A stretch of DNA of 64,000 nt from an uncultured Clostridia bacterium (GTDB lineage: Bacteria > Bacillota > Clostridia > Christensenellales > UBA1242). Positions 17,953 through 27,485 of this stretch are shown piece by piece. The notes beneath the pieces were generated by a model. The model did no database searches and had not been told where the DNA came from. It saw nothing but the letters and a program-made list of their open reading frames with translations. The DNA lies in NCBI GenBank assembly GCA_937925475.1, contig CALEWH010000021.1, positions 1 through 64,000 of the forward strand, in the 5' to 3' direction. Each line of letters opens with the position of its first letter. The stretch's first letter is position 1. The position numbers and the translations under genes were made by a program.

Positions 17953-20304
17953 ATGAAACTACAAAAAAGAGACACAACTCAATATGACGAGAATATAATC
18001 AAAAATATTTCTCAAAAATATGATTTGCCAACAGATATTGTCAAGTTGCTTTTTTCGCGCGGAATTGATGACGAAAACAAGTTTAACAAGTTTTTCAATC
18101 CAAGCGTCGACGACTTTTCTGACCCTTTTCTTCTAAAAGATATGCACGCTGTCGTAGACAAAGTCAGATGCGCTATGAAAAACAATAAAAAGATTGTTGT
18201 GTTGGGCGATTATGACACTGATGGAATAAGTGCAAGTGCCATTATGTACAAGTTTTTTGAAAGTCAAAACTATAAGGTCGATGTGTTTTTGCCAAATCGC
18301 TACATTGATGGATATGGTGTAACAAACGACACTATCGACAAGATAATTGACACATATAATCCTGACCTTATTATCACTGTCGATTGCGGAATTTCGTCTG
18401 CAAGCGAAGTAGAGTATTGCAAAAGCAAGGGCGTTGATATTATAATCACCGACCACCACGAAACCCCTGAGATTTTGCCGGATACTCTTATCATAAACCC
18501 AAAAGTTAGTGGTCAAAAATATCCTTTTTCCGAACTTTGTGGAGCAGGTGTTGCTTTCAAATTTGTGCAAGCGATGTTGGGAATTGATGAAGCACTAAAA
18601 TATCTTACTATTGCATCATTAGCGACTGTTGCGGATATTGTTCCGTTAATTGATGAAAATAGGTCGATAGTTTCTATTGGTCTTGGTAGCCAAAACAACG
18701 ATATGCCAAAGGGCATAAAAATGTTGTGCGAGAAGGCGGGGATTACACTTCCTTTGTCGTCGCAAGATGTTGCGTACAAACTAGCTCCAAAGATAAACGC
18801 AAGCGGTCGAATGGGTGACGCAACACTTTCATATATGTTGTATGTCGAAAATGACACACAAAAATTAAACAAATGTATTGACGAACTAATCTCGGTCAAT
18901 GACCGTCGTATCCGACTTACAAACGAAATATATTCGCAAGCATTGGAAAAATTAAGCAATGTCAATGTCACCAATCTTGGTGCTATTGTGTTGTATGACA
19001 AAGACTGGGAAGGTGGAGTGCTTGGCATCATATGCTCAAAACTTGTTGACCTATATGCAAAACCTGTTTGCCTGCTATCTAAGGTCGACAACGAATACAA
19101 GGGCAGTTGTCGTTCGATAAACGGTGTCAATATTCACGAAGCATTGAGCTCAATGGACGACATTTTGATACGATTTGGCGGGCACAACCAAGCGGGTGGA
19201 TTATCAATCAAGGAAGAAAATCTCGACATATTTGCTCGCAGATTCAACGATTATGTTTTGAGTAGAAGTGGCATTGTCGACGAAGTCAAATATTATGATA
19301 TAGACCTAGACTTTGTCCCTGATATAAACTACATTACAAAACTAAATTTGCTCCAACCATTTGGCTGTGCAAATGAAAAGCCAGTATTTAGGATCAAACT
19401 CAACAATGTTATTGCGTCACGACTTGCAAATTATTATAAATATTATAAGTTTAAAGTTGATGGCATTGAGTATATGTGCTTTGCACTGCCTAATATGTTT
19501 TACAATATAAATTCAAACTGCGATAAAGAAGCACTCGTTGATATAAATATTGAGAGTTATAAAAAGGTCACAAGAGTAAAAGGCACGCTTAAAAACTTAT
19601 TTTATGGCAAGATTTCAAGTATGAAAAATAAAGAAATTGTGTCTGCAAATTATTTGTTGCAGTTGTCAGTAAAAGGGGACAATGCTCCAAATATACTCAC
19701 AACTCTAAATCTTCAATCACTTGCATCGACCCTAATCGATAGGTCTGATTATAATACAATTTTTGTCGCAAACACTTTTGAAACATATAAAAAATATGCT
19801 GATACACTAAAAGTAAATAATTTCGAACTCTACAATCTAAATTGTAACAATGGCGAAAACACTTTAATTCTTGCGCCAAATCCAAATATTGACTTTAAAA
19901 ACTATGAGAATGTTGTATTTTTGGATATGCCAGTGTGTGATAGTTATATAAAGTCACTAAAATGCAAAAATGTTTATGTGCCTAGTCGTGACTACAACTT
20001 TAATGCGTTTTCAATGCTTGATTGCAAAAGAAACACATTTGGCGAGTGTCACAATGCTATTAAAAACACCCTTAAAAAGCGTGCCGAATATGACGAACTA
20101 TATGAGTTGTATTTAGTCACTAAAAAGGATAATCCACAAATAAGCAAAATTAGTTATGTACAATTTGCATTTGTGTATATGGTCTTAACAGAGCTTGGTA
20201 TATTGACTATCAATGATAATGTGTATCACTACAACAACATTGCAAAGACATCTCTTGACAACTCGAAAATATATAATATGATAAGCGTAATTGCAAATAA
20301 ATAG
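17953..20304 (+). CDS. recJ: Single-stranded-DNA-specific exonuclease RecJ
   Basis: A 5'-3' ssDNA exonuclease in recombination and mismatch repair. 783 residues: DHH domain with VLGDYDTDGISAS near residue 86, VDCGISS, IITDHHETP near 168 and the NPK/CGAGVAFK segment; DHHA1 with NASGRMGD and GGHNQAGGLSI; then an OB-like domain and a long C-terminal extension of about 250 residues that I cannot assign. TTAGGAGAAAT precedes the ATG. rel follows 7 bp downstream. Confidence 0.93.
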   Translation: MKLQKRDTTQYDENIIKNISQKYDLPTDIVKLLFSRGIDDENKFNKFFNPSVDDFSDPFLLKDMHAVVDKVRCAMKNNKKIVVLGDYDTDGISASAIMYKFFESQNYKVDVFLPNRYIDGYGVTNDTIDKIIDTYNPDLIITVDCGISSASEVEYCKSKGVDIIITDHHETPEILPDTLIINPKVSGQKYPFSELCGAGVAFKFVQAMLGIDEALKYLTIASLATVADIVPLIDENRSIVSIGLGSQNNDMPKGIKMLCEKAGITLPLSSQDVAYKLAPKINASGRMGDATLSYMLYVENDTQKLNKCIDELISVNDRRIRLTNEIYSQALEKLSNVNVTNLGAIVLYDKDWEGGVLGIICSKLVDLYAKPVCLLSKVDNEYKGSCRSINGVNIHEALSSMDDILIRFGGHNQAGGLSIKEENLDIFARRFNDYVLSRSGIVDEVKYYDIDLDFVPDINYITKLNLLQPFGCANEKPVFRIKLNNVIASRLANYYKYYKFKVDGIEYMCFALPNMFYNINSNCDKEALVDINIESYKKVTRVKGTLKNLFYGKISSMKNKEIVSANYLLQLSVKGDNAPNILTTLNLQSLASTLIDRSDYNTIFVANTFETYKKYADTLKVNNFELYNLNCNNGENTLILAPNPNIDFKNYENVVFLDMPVCDSYIKSLKCKNVYVPSRDYNFNAFSMLDCKRNTFGECHNAIKNTLKKRAEYDELYELYLVTKKDNPQISKISYVQFAFVYMVLTELGILTINDNVYHYNNIAKTSLDNSKIYNMISVIANK

Positions 20305-20311
20305 GTGAAAA

Positions 20312-22486
20312 ATGTTTTTACAATTAATGAAAGAAAAACTTAATACTGTCGACTACGAAAATGTAAATAATGCTTATGATTTAATAACCAATATCAAAAC
20401 AAATGATAAGGTGTACAACAAAGACTTTGCGTTTTTGCTTGCCGAAAGAGTACTAGAAAACAAACTTGACTCAACATCTGTGGTTGTTTCTCTTTACTAT
20501 CCGTTTTTTCTAAAAGAACTTGTGAGCGAAGAAGACATAAATGATAGTGAAGTGTACACTATGCTTTGTACTTTGCGTGAGCTTGACAAGTTTAATGTGT
20601 CTACTCGTGAAGCACAGTTGTCATCTACAAAGAGTATGTTTATGGCGATAGCAAAGGATATGCGCGTTATAATCATAAAACTTTTTATCGAAGCGGTTCT
20701 TTTAAAATATCTTGACTACTTTGATAAGTCCACACAAGAGAGTATGATGTATGCCTGCAAAGAGTTGTATGCGCCTACAAGTGCTATGCTTGGTATTTCA
20801 CAAGTCAAAAACGAACTTGAAGAAGCGGTTTTTATGTACTACAAGCCAAAAGAGTATGCTGAGTTAAAGACCGCAGTCAATAAATACATTAGTCTTGGAA
20901 AAAATGATCTTGACCACGCAATCGAGAAAATTAAGACCGAACTTAGTCCAATTATCCCAAATGTAAAAGTCTATGGAAGACAAAAACAACTTGCTTCAAT
21001 CAATAAAAAATTGCAAAGCAAAAAAATGGGTGTTAATACAATTATTGACATTTACGGAAACAATGTTGTTGATGAGATGATGGAAGGGCACACATTTAGT
21101 TCGGTTAGAATCCAACAAATTGTTGACATACTAGCACTTCGTATTCTTGTTAATACTGTCGATGAATGTTATGAAGCACTTGGCAAAGTGTTTACTTTGT
21201 TCACGCCTGTGGGCAATTTTAAAGACTATATTGCCAATCCCAAAGAGAATGGTTATCAATCACTTCACGCTGTCGTAAAGCTTCCTTCTGGCTATCCGAT
21301 TGAAGTCCAAATCCGTACATTTGAAATGCACAACTACGCTGAGTATGGTTTTGCCGCACACTGGGCATACAAAGAAAAGAAAAAAGTAAGTGCTAGCGAT
21401 GTAAAAATCAATTACATTCGTCAAGTCATGGATTATTACAAAGATAAGTCACCAGACGAACTTGTAAGTATCCTAAAAACCGATGTGTATAGCGGTAAAA
21501 TTTTTGTTCAATCTCCAATGGGCAAGATACTCGAACTTCCAGAAGAAGCGACACCAGTTGACTTTGCATATGCTATTCACTCAAAGATAGGCGACACATG
21601 TGTTGGTGCGAAAATTAACGGCCGAATGGTTCCGTTAAACACGCCTTTAAACAATGGTGATAATATAGAAATTATTACAAATGTCAATTCGAAAGGTCCA
21701 TCAAGAGATTGGTTGAAATTTGTAAAAAGTCCAAATACTAAAAAACGCATAAACAATTTCTTCAAGAAAGAAATGAAAGAAGAAAACATAAAGAAAGGCA
21801 AAGCCATACTTGAAGCGCAAGCCAAAGCCAAAAATATCGTTTTGTCAAATCTACTAAAAGAAGAATATCTTGACGAATTGTTTGATAGATACGCACTTCA
21901 ATCCATTGATGATATGTATGCAACAGTGGGTTATGGTGGTCTTACAAGCGGACAAATCCTAAACAAACTTATATCAATAGACAAAGAAAATCGTGCTGAT
22001 GATGAAGTTAAAAATTATCCAGATAGAGTATTGCGCGAATATCGTGACCAAGGTTCGGTCATTGTTCGTGGTTACTCAAATATGCTTACAAAATTTGCAA
22101 AATGTTGCAATCCACTTCCAGGTGACGAAATCATCGGATACATTTCAAGGGGAAAAGGTGTAACTATTCACCGTCGTGATTGCGCCGATATTCAAAACAA
22201 TACGGATTATGAGCGTCTAATAGAGTGTGAGTGGAATGTTTCAAAAGATAGCACATTTGTAGGAAGTATCCTTGTTGTATGTAAAAATATTGCAGGAGCA
22301 TTGTCAAATATTACAAAGAAAATTAACGACAATAAAATCAATATTGAAGGCATAGTAAGTAGACAAAATCCAAACAATACTTGCACACTTCACATCCAAC
22401 TTAATGTTAAGAAAAAACAAGAACTTGATGAGATTATTGCAAAACTAAACAACTTCTCGTTTGTGCTAGAAATTTATCGTATATAG
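20312..22486 (+). CDS. rel: Long RelA/SpoT-type alarmone synthetase with degenerate hydrolase domain
   Basis: Makes (p)ppGpp from ATP and GTP/GDP. 724 residues: a pseudo-HD domain (about 1-160), synthetase (about 205-360) with DILALRILVNT, FKDYIANPKENGYQSLHA and VQIRTFEMHNYAEYGFAAHW intact, TGS (about 390-450), the conserved CCNPLPGDEIIGY segment near 599, and a C-terminal ACT domain. The HD metal ligands are gone: where family members have an HP pair, LHDVVED and KLADRLHN, this protein has LLAERV, SLYYPFFLKE and KLFIEAVL. The synthetase motif RxKD reads NFKD. The operon is recJ-rel-hemZ. A hydrolase must come from elsewhere. Confidence 0.9.
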   Translation: MFLQLMKEKLNTVDYENVNNAYDLITNIKTNDKVYNKDFAFLLAERVLENKLDSTSVVVSLYYPFFLKELVSEEDINDSEVYTMLCTLRELDKFNVSTREAQLSSTKSMFMAIAKDMRVIIIKLFIEAVLLKYLDYFDKSTQESMMYACKELYAPTSAMLGISQVKNELEEAVFMYYKPKEYAELKTAVNKYISLGKNDLDHAIEKIKTELSPIIPNVKVYGRQKQLASINKKLQSKKMGVNTIIDIYGNNVVDEMMEGHTFSSVRIQQIVDILALRILVNTVDECYEALGKVFTLFTPVGNFKDYIANPKENGYQSLHAVVKLPSGYPIEVQIRTFEMHNYAEYGFAAHWAYKEKKKVSASDVKINYIRQVMDYYKDKSPDELVSILKTDVYSGKIFVQSPMGKILELPEEATPVDFAYAIHSKIGDTCVGAKINGRMVPLNTPLNNGDNIEIITNVNSKGPSRDWLKFVKSPNTKKRINNFFKKEMKEENIKKGKAILEAQAKAKNIVLSNLLKEEYLDELFDRYALQSIDDMYATVGYGGLTSGQILNKLISIDKENRADDEVKNYPDRVLREYRDQGSVIVRGYSNMLTKFAKCCNPLPGDEIIGYISRGKGVTIHRRDCADIQNNTDYERLIECEWNVSKDSTFVGSILVVCKNIAGALSNITKKINDNKINIEGIVSRQNPNNTCTLHIQLNVKKKQELDEIIAKLNNFSFVLEIYRI

Positions 22487-22495
22487 GTGGAGTTT

Positions 22496-23905
22496 ATGGA
22501 ATTTGTTTGCACAGATGAAAAACTAAAAGATGAGTTGTTGTTGGTCATAAAATTGTTTTATGGCGAAAACTATAATGATGTAAAAATTTGCATAAATCAC
22601 GACTATACTATTAGTGATAATATCATAACTAATAATGTTACAATAACTGACAAGCGTACACACAATTTTACTCTCGTGGATAATATGCCACAAAATGATA
22701 AGAGTGAGTACAAATATATAAAAAGATATGCAAAATTATGTCTATATAAAGCACTATCAAAATACACTCACAAATCACTTCCTTGGGGAAGTCTTACTGG
22801 CATTAGACCTACAAAACTATTGTACGAATTATCAAATAATGATAAAAATCAATTAAAAACAGCAACTAAAACGCTAAAAAATGTGTTTTATGTAAGTAAA
22901 AAGAAATCTGACATTGCTAAAGAAATAATAGAAAATCAAAATATTGTAAGAGATGATAAGTGTGTAGATTTTTATATAAACATACCTTTTTGTCCTACAA
23001 AATGTAGATATTGTAGTTTTGTAAGCGGAGGGTTGAAAGAGTGTGGCCATTTACTTGACCCTTATCTAGTTGCTCTAAAATATGAAATACAAAAATCGCT
23101 TACATTTTTGAAAGAAAATGGTTATAAAATCAAAACCATTTATATTGGTGGTGGAACTCCAACTACGCTTAGCGCCGAACAACTTGATAGTCTGCTAACG
23201 TCTATTGATGTAAGTGTAAAAGAGTTTACAGTTGAGAGTGGGAGACCAGATACAATCACTAAGGAAAAACTTGATGTTTTGTCCAAACATAAAGTGACCC
23301 GAATTTGTATCAATCCCCAAACCTTTTGTGACAGTACACTTATCGCTATTGGTCGTGACCATACTACAAAAGACACGATTAGCGCATACAATCTTGCAAG
23401 ATGTTATGATTTTATAATCAATATGGATCTTATTGCGGGTCTCGAAGACGAAGATTTTTCGACATTGAAAAATAGTCTCAACACTGCAATTTCACTTGCA
23501 CCTGACAATATAACTGTACACACTTTAAGTGTTAAGCGTGCGTCAAGATTAATTAGTGAAGAGCATATTCTTCAAAATGCAAAACTAGTCGAAAAGATGA
23601 CTGACTATTCGTATAGGCGACTTAAAAAGAATGACTATCATCCATATTACTTATACAAGCAAAAAAATATGATAGGCAATCTTGAAAATATTGGTTATTA
23701 TAAAGGTGATACAAAATGTGTCTTTAATATTGATAGTATGGAAGAGTGTGCAAGTATATTTGCTTGCGGTGCTAACGCTATTAGCAAAAGATACTGGTCT
23801 AAAATTGACCGCATAGAAAGATGGGCAAATGTTAAAAACATCAATGAGTATATCTCACGGATAGATGAAATGCTTGATAAAAAGTTTGCTCTTTTCAAAA
23901 AATAG
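22496..23905 (+). CDS. hemZ: HemZ-like radical SAM coproporphyrinogen dehydrogenase
   Basis: A radical SAM protein of 469 residues. FCPTKCRYCSF near residue 165 holds the three cluster cysteines, followed by YIGGGTPTTL (SAM-binding glycines) and the HemN-type ARCYDFIINMDLIAGL region. The N-terminal 150 residues are specific to the HemZ branch, found downstream of rel in Clostridia. The ATG after AGGTGGAG is preferred to a GTG nine bases earlier. HemN-like proteins include heme chaperones as well as true oxidases. No other heme gene is here, so the reaction is inferred from the branch only. Confidence 0.85.
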   Translation: MEFVCTDEKLKDELLLVIKLFYGENYNDVKICINHDYTISDNIITNNVTITDKRTHNFTLVDNMPQNDKSEYKYIKRYAKLCLYKALSKYTHKSLPWGSLTGIRPTKLLYELSNNDKNQLKTATKTLKNVFYVSKKKSDIAKEIIENQNIVRDDKCVDFYINIPFCPTKCRYCSFVSGGLKECGHLLDPYLVALKYEIQKSLTFLKENGYKIKTIYIGGGTPTTLSAEQLDSLLTSIDVSVKEFTVESGRPDTITKEKLDVLSKHKVTRICINPQTFCDSTLIAIGRDHTTKDTISAYNLARCYDFIINMDLIAGLEDEDFSTLKNSLNTAISLAPDNITVHTLSVKRASRLISEEHILQNAKLVEKMTDYSYRRLKKNDYHPYYLYKQKNMIGNLENIGYYKGDTKCVFNIDSMEECASIFACGANAISKRYWSKIDRIERWANVKNINEYISRIDEMLDKKFALFKK

Positions 23906-23949
23906 AGTTGTTTGTAGTTAAATGAAATCGGCATAATTCGAGATTTTAT

Positions 23950-23980
23950 AAGGTCAAAACAATTTTGGCCTTATTTTTAT
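23950..23980 (+). terminator. Terminator after hemZ
   Basis: AAGGTCAAAA-CAA-TTTTGGCCTT (one G-T pair) followed by ATTTTTATTT. Confidence 0.8.
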
Positions 23981-23996
23981 TTATATAAAATAATAC

Positions 23997-24025
23997 TTTA
24001 CAAGGGTATTTTTTTGTGGTAATAT
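23997..24025 (+). promoter_or_regulatory. rpsO promoter
   Basis: TTTACA (23997-24002), 17 bp, TAATAT (24020-24025). It yields a leader of about 75 nt. Confidence 0.6.
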
Positions 24026-24031
24026 ATCGTT

Positions 24032-24100
24032 GTACCTAAGGCTAGGGGATTAGATACCTTCGACTGTCTACTTGGTCATAGGCAAATAGAAATTTTAGGA
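24032..24100 (+). promoter_or_regulatory. Possible structured rpsO leader (S15 autoregulation)
   Basis: The leader can fold AAGG (24038-24041) with CCTT (24057-24060), extended inside by CTA/TAG. An alternative CCTA (24035-24038) with TAGG (24079-24082) would compete with it. Mutually exclusive helices before rpsO recall known S15 autoregulatory leaders, but these are poorly conserved and I have only a hand fold. Confidence 0.3.
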
Positions 24101-24107
24101 GGAACTT

Positions 24108-24371
24108 ATGATAAGCAAAGATAAAAAACAAGCAGTGATTAAAGAATATGCTCGTAAAGAAGGCGACACAGGTAGTAGTGAAGTTCAAATCGCTATACTT
24201 ACCGCTCGTATTCAAGAACTTACTGAGCACATCAAATCAAACCCTAATGACTTGCACAGCCGTCGTGGTTTGACCCAACTTGTAAGCAATCGTAAAAAAT
24301 TGTTGAGATACTTAGAGTGCACTGATCTTGAAAAATATCGTGCACTTAAAGCACAACTTAAAATCAGATAA
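24108..24371 (+). CDS. rpsO: 30S ribosomal protein S15
   Basis: 87 residues, typical length, with [35 protein letters not shown] and the [16 protein letters not shown]-terminus. It binds the 16S rRNA central domain. AGGAGGAACTT is a very strong ribosome binding site. pnp follows after a terminator, the conserved order. Confidence 0.97.
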   Translation: MISKDKKQAVIKEYARKEGDTGSSEVQIAILTARIQELTEHIKSNPNDLHSRRGLTQLVSNRKKLLRYLECTDLEKYRALKAQLKIR

Positions 24372-24375
24372 TATT

Positions 24376-24402
24376 AAAGCGAAAGACTCTTTCGCTTTTT
24401 TA
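24376..24402 (+). terminator. Terminator between rpsO and pnp
   Basis: AAAGCGAAAG-ACT-CTTTCGCTTT plus T. No obvious promoter lies between this and pnp, so pnp may depend on read-through. Confidence 0.75.
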
Positions 24403-24424
24403 TAATTAAAATTAGGAGAAAAAT

Positions 24425-26530
24425 ATGCAACCAAAATTATTTAACATTAAGCCTCAAGTTTTCCACACCCAAATTGGTGGTAGAGATGTCGAAGTTGAGG
24501 TAGGTAAGTATGCCATGAACACAAATGGACACTGCATGGTCAAATGTGGTGACACAGTAGTAATGGTAAACACATGTATGTCTGAGACTCCGCGTCCCGG
24601 TCAAGACTTTTTCCCACTTAGCGTAGACTACGAGGAAAAACTTTATTCGGTAGGCAAAATTCCTGGCGGATTTAAAAAGCGTGAAGGCAGACCAGCTGAT
24701 AGTGCCATTCTTACAAGCCGTCTAATTGATAGACCACTAAGACCATTGTTCCCAAAAGGATTTTTCAATGATGTAACTGTATGCGTAACTCCACTAAGCG
24801 TGGATTATGACACACCACCTGAGCCACTAGCAATGTTTGCAAGTTCGGTCGCTTTGTCGATTAGTGATATGCCATTTGGTGGACCTACTGGAAGCGTGCA
24901 AGTTGCACTAGTAGATGGAAAGTACATCATCAATCCAAACACCGATCAAATGGAAAAAAGCCTTATTGACCTTAAAGTTGCTGGAACAAAAGAAGCAATT
25001 TTGATGGTTGAAGCAGGCGCAAAAGAAGTTACTGAGGAGCAAATGCTACAAGGCATACTATTTGCTCACGAAGAAATCAAAAAACAAGTTGCGTTCCAAG
25101 AAGAAATGGTCAAAGCACTAGGAATCAAAAAACGCGACGACATCGAATACTATGTTATCCCTGAGGATCTAGCAAAAGATGTAAGAGAGTATGCATACTC
25201 GAAGATGGAAGAGGTTATGTCACACTTCGACCGTCACGAGAGAGACAATGCCGAAGAAGAAATGAATAAAGATGTTCTTGCACACTTCGAAGAGAAATAT
25301 CCAGAGAGCGAAAGAGAAATTCTTGACACTTTGTATAAAATCAAAAAAGAAGTTATGCGTAAGAAAATCATCAACGAAGGCATAAGACCAGATGGCAGAA
25401 AACTTGATGAAATCAGACCTATCTGGTGTGAAGTGGGTATACTTCCACGCGTACATGGTAGCGCAGTATTCACTCGTGGTGAAACTCAAGCATTAACTAC
25501 TGTTACACTTGGCTCACTTTCTGATATGCAAAAACTAGAAGGTCTTGATGAAGAAGACGAAAAACGCTATATGCACCACTACAACTTCCCTGGATATTCG
25601 ACTGGTGAAGCAAAACCATTAAAGTCGGCAGGTAGAAGAGAGATAGGACACGGCGCATTGGCTGAGCGTGCTCTTGTCCCTGTACTTCCAAGCGAAGAAG
25701 AGTTTCCATATGCAATCCGTACAGTTAGTGAGATCCTAAGCAGTAACGGAAGCACAAGCCAAGCAAGTGTTTGCGGAAGCACATTGTCACTTATGGATGC
25801 TGGTGTACCTATTAAAGCCCCTGTTGCTGGTGTTGCTATGGGTCTTATTAAAGAAGAAGAAACTGGCAAAGTTGCTATCCTTACAGATATTCAAGGACTA
25901 GAAGACTTCCTAGGAGATATGGACTTTAAAGTAGCCGGTACTAAGAAAGGAATCACAGCCATCCAAATGGATATAAAAATAAAAGGTATTGACGAAAAAA
26001 TCCTTCGTGAAGCCCTAGAACGCGCTCGTGTAGGTCGTCTATTTATCCTTGACAAAATGACAGCAGTAATCGCAGAACCTAGAAAAGAGCTTAGCAAATA
26101 CGCTCCAAAGATCATTTCTTTCAATATCAACCCTGACAAAATTAAAGATGTTATTGGAAGCGGTGGAAAGACAATCAATAAGATCATTGACGAAACAGGT
26201 GTCAAGATCGACATAACTGACGAAGGAATGGTTATGGTGGCAAGTGTTGATACAGCAATGATGGAAAAAGCAAAAGAAATCATTTTGTCAATCGCAGAAG
26301 ACATTGAAGTAGGCAAAACATATACAGGTACAGTAGACCGCATATTGCAATTTGGTGCTTTTGTAAACCTTGGCTACAACAAAGAAGGAATGATTCATAT
26401 TTCAAAACTTTCGTCAAAGAGAGTAGAGAAGGTCGAAGATGTCGTAAAAATTGGCGACAAAGTTGAAGTAAAATGTATCAAAAACGACAAAGGCAAAATT
26501 GATCTCCAACTTCTTGGTGTGTTCAACTAA
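24425..26530 (+). CDS. pnp: Polyribonucleotide nucleotidyltransferase (PNPase)
   Basis: A phosphorolytic 3'-5' exoribonuclease of the RNA degradosome, trimeric. 701 residues: two RNase PH domains separated by a helical linker, with the second PH core around GRREIGHGALAERAL and TVSEILSSNGSTSQASVCGSTL; a KH domain near 569 (IGSGGKTINKIIDETG); and an S1 domain near 632-700 (FGAFVNLGYNKEGMIHIS). TTAGGAGAAAAAT precedes the ATG. rny, another degradosome part, is also in this window. Confidence 0.97.
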   Translation: MQPKLFNIKPQVFHTQIGGRDVEVEVGKYAMNTNGHCMVKCGDTVVMVNTCMSETPRPGQDFFPLSVDYEEKLYSVGKIPGGFKKREGRPADSAILTSRLIDRPLRPLFPKGFFNDVTVCVTPLSVDYDTPPEPLAMFASSVALSISDMPFGGPTGSVQVALVDGKYIINPNTDQMEKSLIDLKVAGTKEAILMVEAGAKEVTEEQMLQGILFAHEEIKKQVAFQEEMVKALGIKKRDDIEYYVIPEDLAKDVREYAYSKMEEVMSHFDRHERDNAEEEMNKDVLAHFEEKYPESEREILDTLYKIKKEVMRKKIINEGIRPDGRKLDEIRPIWCEVGILPRVHGSAVFTRGETQALTTVTLGSLSDMQKLEGLDEEDEKRYMHHYNFPGYSTGEAKPLKSAGRREIGHGALAERALVPVLPSEEEFPYAIRTVSEILSSNGSTSQASVCGSTLSLMDAGVPIKAPVAGVAMGLIKEEETGKVAILTDIQGLEDFLGDMDFKVAGTKKGITAIQMDIKIKGIDEKILREALERARVGRLFILDKMTAVIAEPRKELSKYAPKIISFNINPDKIKDVIGSGGKTINKIIDETGVKIDITDEGMVMVASVDTAMMEKAKEIILSIAEDIEVGKTYTGTVDRILQFGAFVNLGYNKEGMIHISKLSSKRVEKVEDVVKIGDKVEVKCIKNDKGKIDLQLLGVFN

Positions 26531-26552
26531 CATATATCACATTTGGTACTTG

Positions 26553-26579
26553 CACAGTGCTACTGCACTGTGTTTGTAT
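26553..26579 (+). terminator. Hairpin after pnp without T run
   Basis: CACAGTGC-TACT-GCACTGTG, a perfect 8-bp stem without a following T tract. Perhaps an mRNA 3'-end stabiliser or processing site; a proper terminator follows 20 bp on. Confidence 0.5.
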
Positions 26580-26596
26580 ATAGAATTAAGCAAATT

Positions 26597-26623
26597 AAAG
26601 ACTGCAAAAGCGGTCTTTTTTTT
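26597..26623 (+). terminator. Terminator after pnp
   Basis: AAAGACTGC-AAAA-GCGGTCTTT (one T-G pair) followed by T8. Confidence 0.85.
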
Positions 26624-26701
26624 GTTATATTTCAATAACCTATTTTGAATAGAGTACACCAAATCAGTCATACAACAACAAGTAAAATCATACATTACAA
26701 T

Positions 26702-27397
26702 ATGAAACGAAAAACGATTGTCACAAACCTTATAATAGTCTGTATGTTAAGCACACTGCTTATGTTTACGATGTCTGTAAAGACCCAATATGCTTTCAAT
26801 TATGAAAACAATGATGTCATTTACAATGGCGACCGCGACACAAACAAAGTATGTTTTATGATAAATGTGTACTGGGGAAACGAGTACTTGCCTGATATAC
26901 TCGATGTACTTGATAGATACAATGTAAAAACCACATTTTTTGTAGGCGGAACTTGGGTAAATAAATATCCCGAGTTGCTACTTGACATTGTATCAAGGGG
27001 ACACGAGATAGGCAATCATGGTTACTTTCATAAAGACCAAGACAAACTCGACTATGACGGAAATTATCAAGAGATATCTATGTGTCACAAGATTGTAAAA
27101 AGCTCTGCCGGCATTGATATGAATCTATTTGCGCCACCAAGCGGAGCATTTAACAATTCGACCCTTCAAGCGAGCACAAAACTAGGTTATCGAACAATAA
27201 TGTGGACGCGCGACACTATTGATTGGCGTGACAAAAATAGCAACACTATTTATAATCGCGCCACTCAAAAAACAGTTGGTGGTGATTTGATTTTGGCACA
27301 TCCGACCGAAATGACCCTTAAAGCATTGCCAAACATTTTGGAGTATTTTGTTCAAAATGGTCTTGTTGCTTCGACAGTAAGTGATGTTTTGGGCTGA
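26702..27397 (+). CDS. YlxY-like polysaccharide deacetylase-fold protein
   Basis: 231 residues: an N-terminal membrane anchor (about 7-27) and a NodB-fold domain with NVKTTFFVGGTWV, GHEIGNHGYFH (metal-binding H-x3-H), FAPPSGAFN and a final LAHPTEMTLKALP. The TFDDGP motif of active deacetylases reads FMINVYWGNEYLP here, as in the sporulation YlxY family, which sits just after pnp in Bacillus as this gene does. The missing Asp pair makes deacetylase activity doubtful. No good ribosome binding site precedes the ATG; an upstream TTG is unlikely. Confidence 0.75.
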   Translation: MKRKTIVTNLIIVCMLSTLLMFTMSVKTQYAFNYENNDVIYNGDRDTNKVCFMINVYWGNEYLPDILDVLDRYNVKTTFFVGGTWVNKYPELLLDIVSRGHEIGNHGYFHKDQDKLDYDGNYQEISMCHKIVKSSAGIDMNLFAPPSGAFNNSTLQASTKLGYRTIMWTRDTIDWRDKNSNTIYNRATQKTVGGDLILAHPTEMTLKALPNILEYFVQNGLVASTVSDVLG

Positions 27398-27426
27398 AAT
27401 TAATTACATTATGTCAAGTTTTTGTT

Positions 27427-27454
27427 TTTACTAAAATATTTTATATGATATAAT
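27427..27454 (+). promoter_or_regulatory. spoIIIE/ftsK promoter
   Basis: TATAAT (27449-27454) with TG one base upstream (extended -10), and a poor -35 (TTTACT at 27427-27432, 16 bp). Confidence 0.5.
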
Positions 27455-27485
27455 CATATAAATCTTATCATAGGGGAGCACGACC

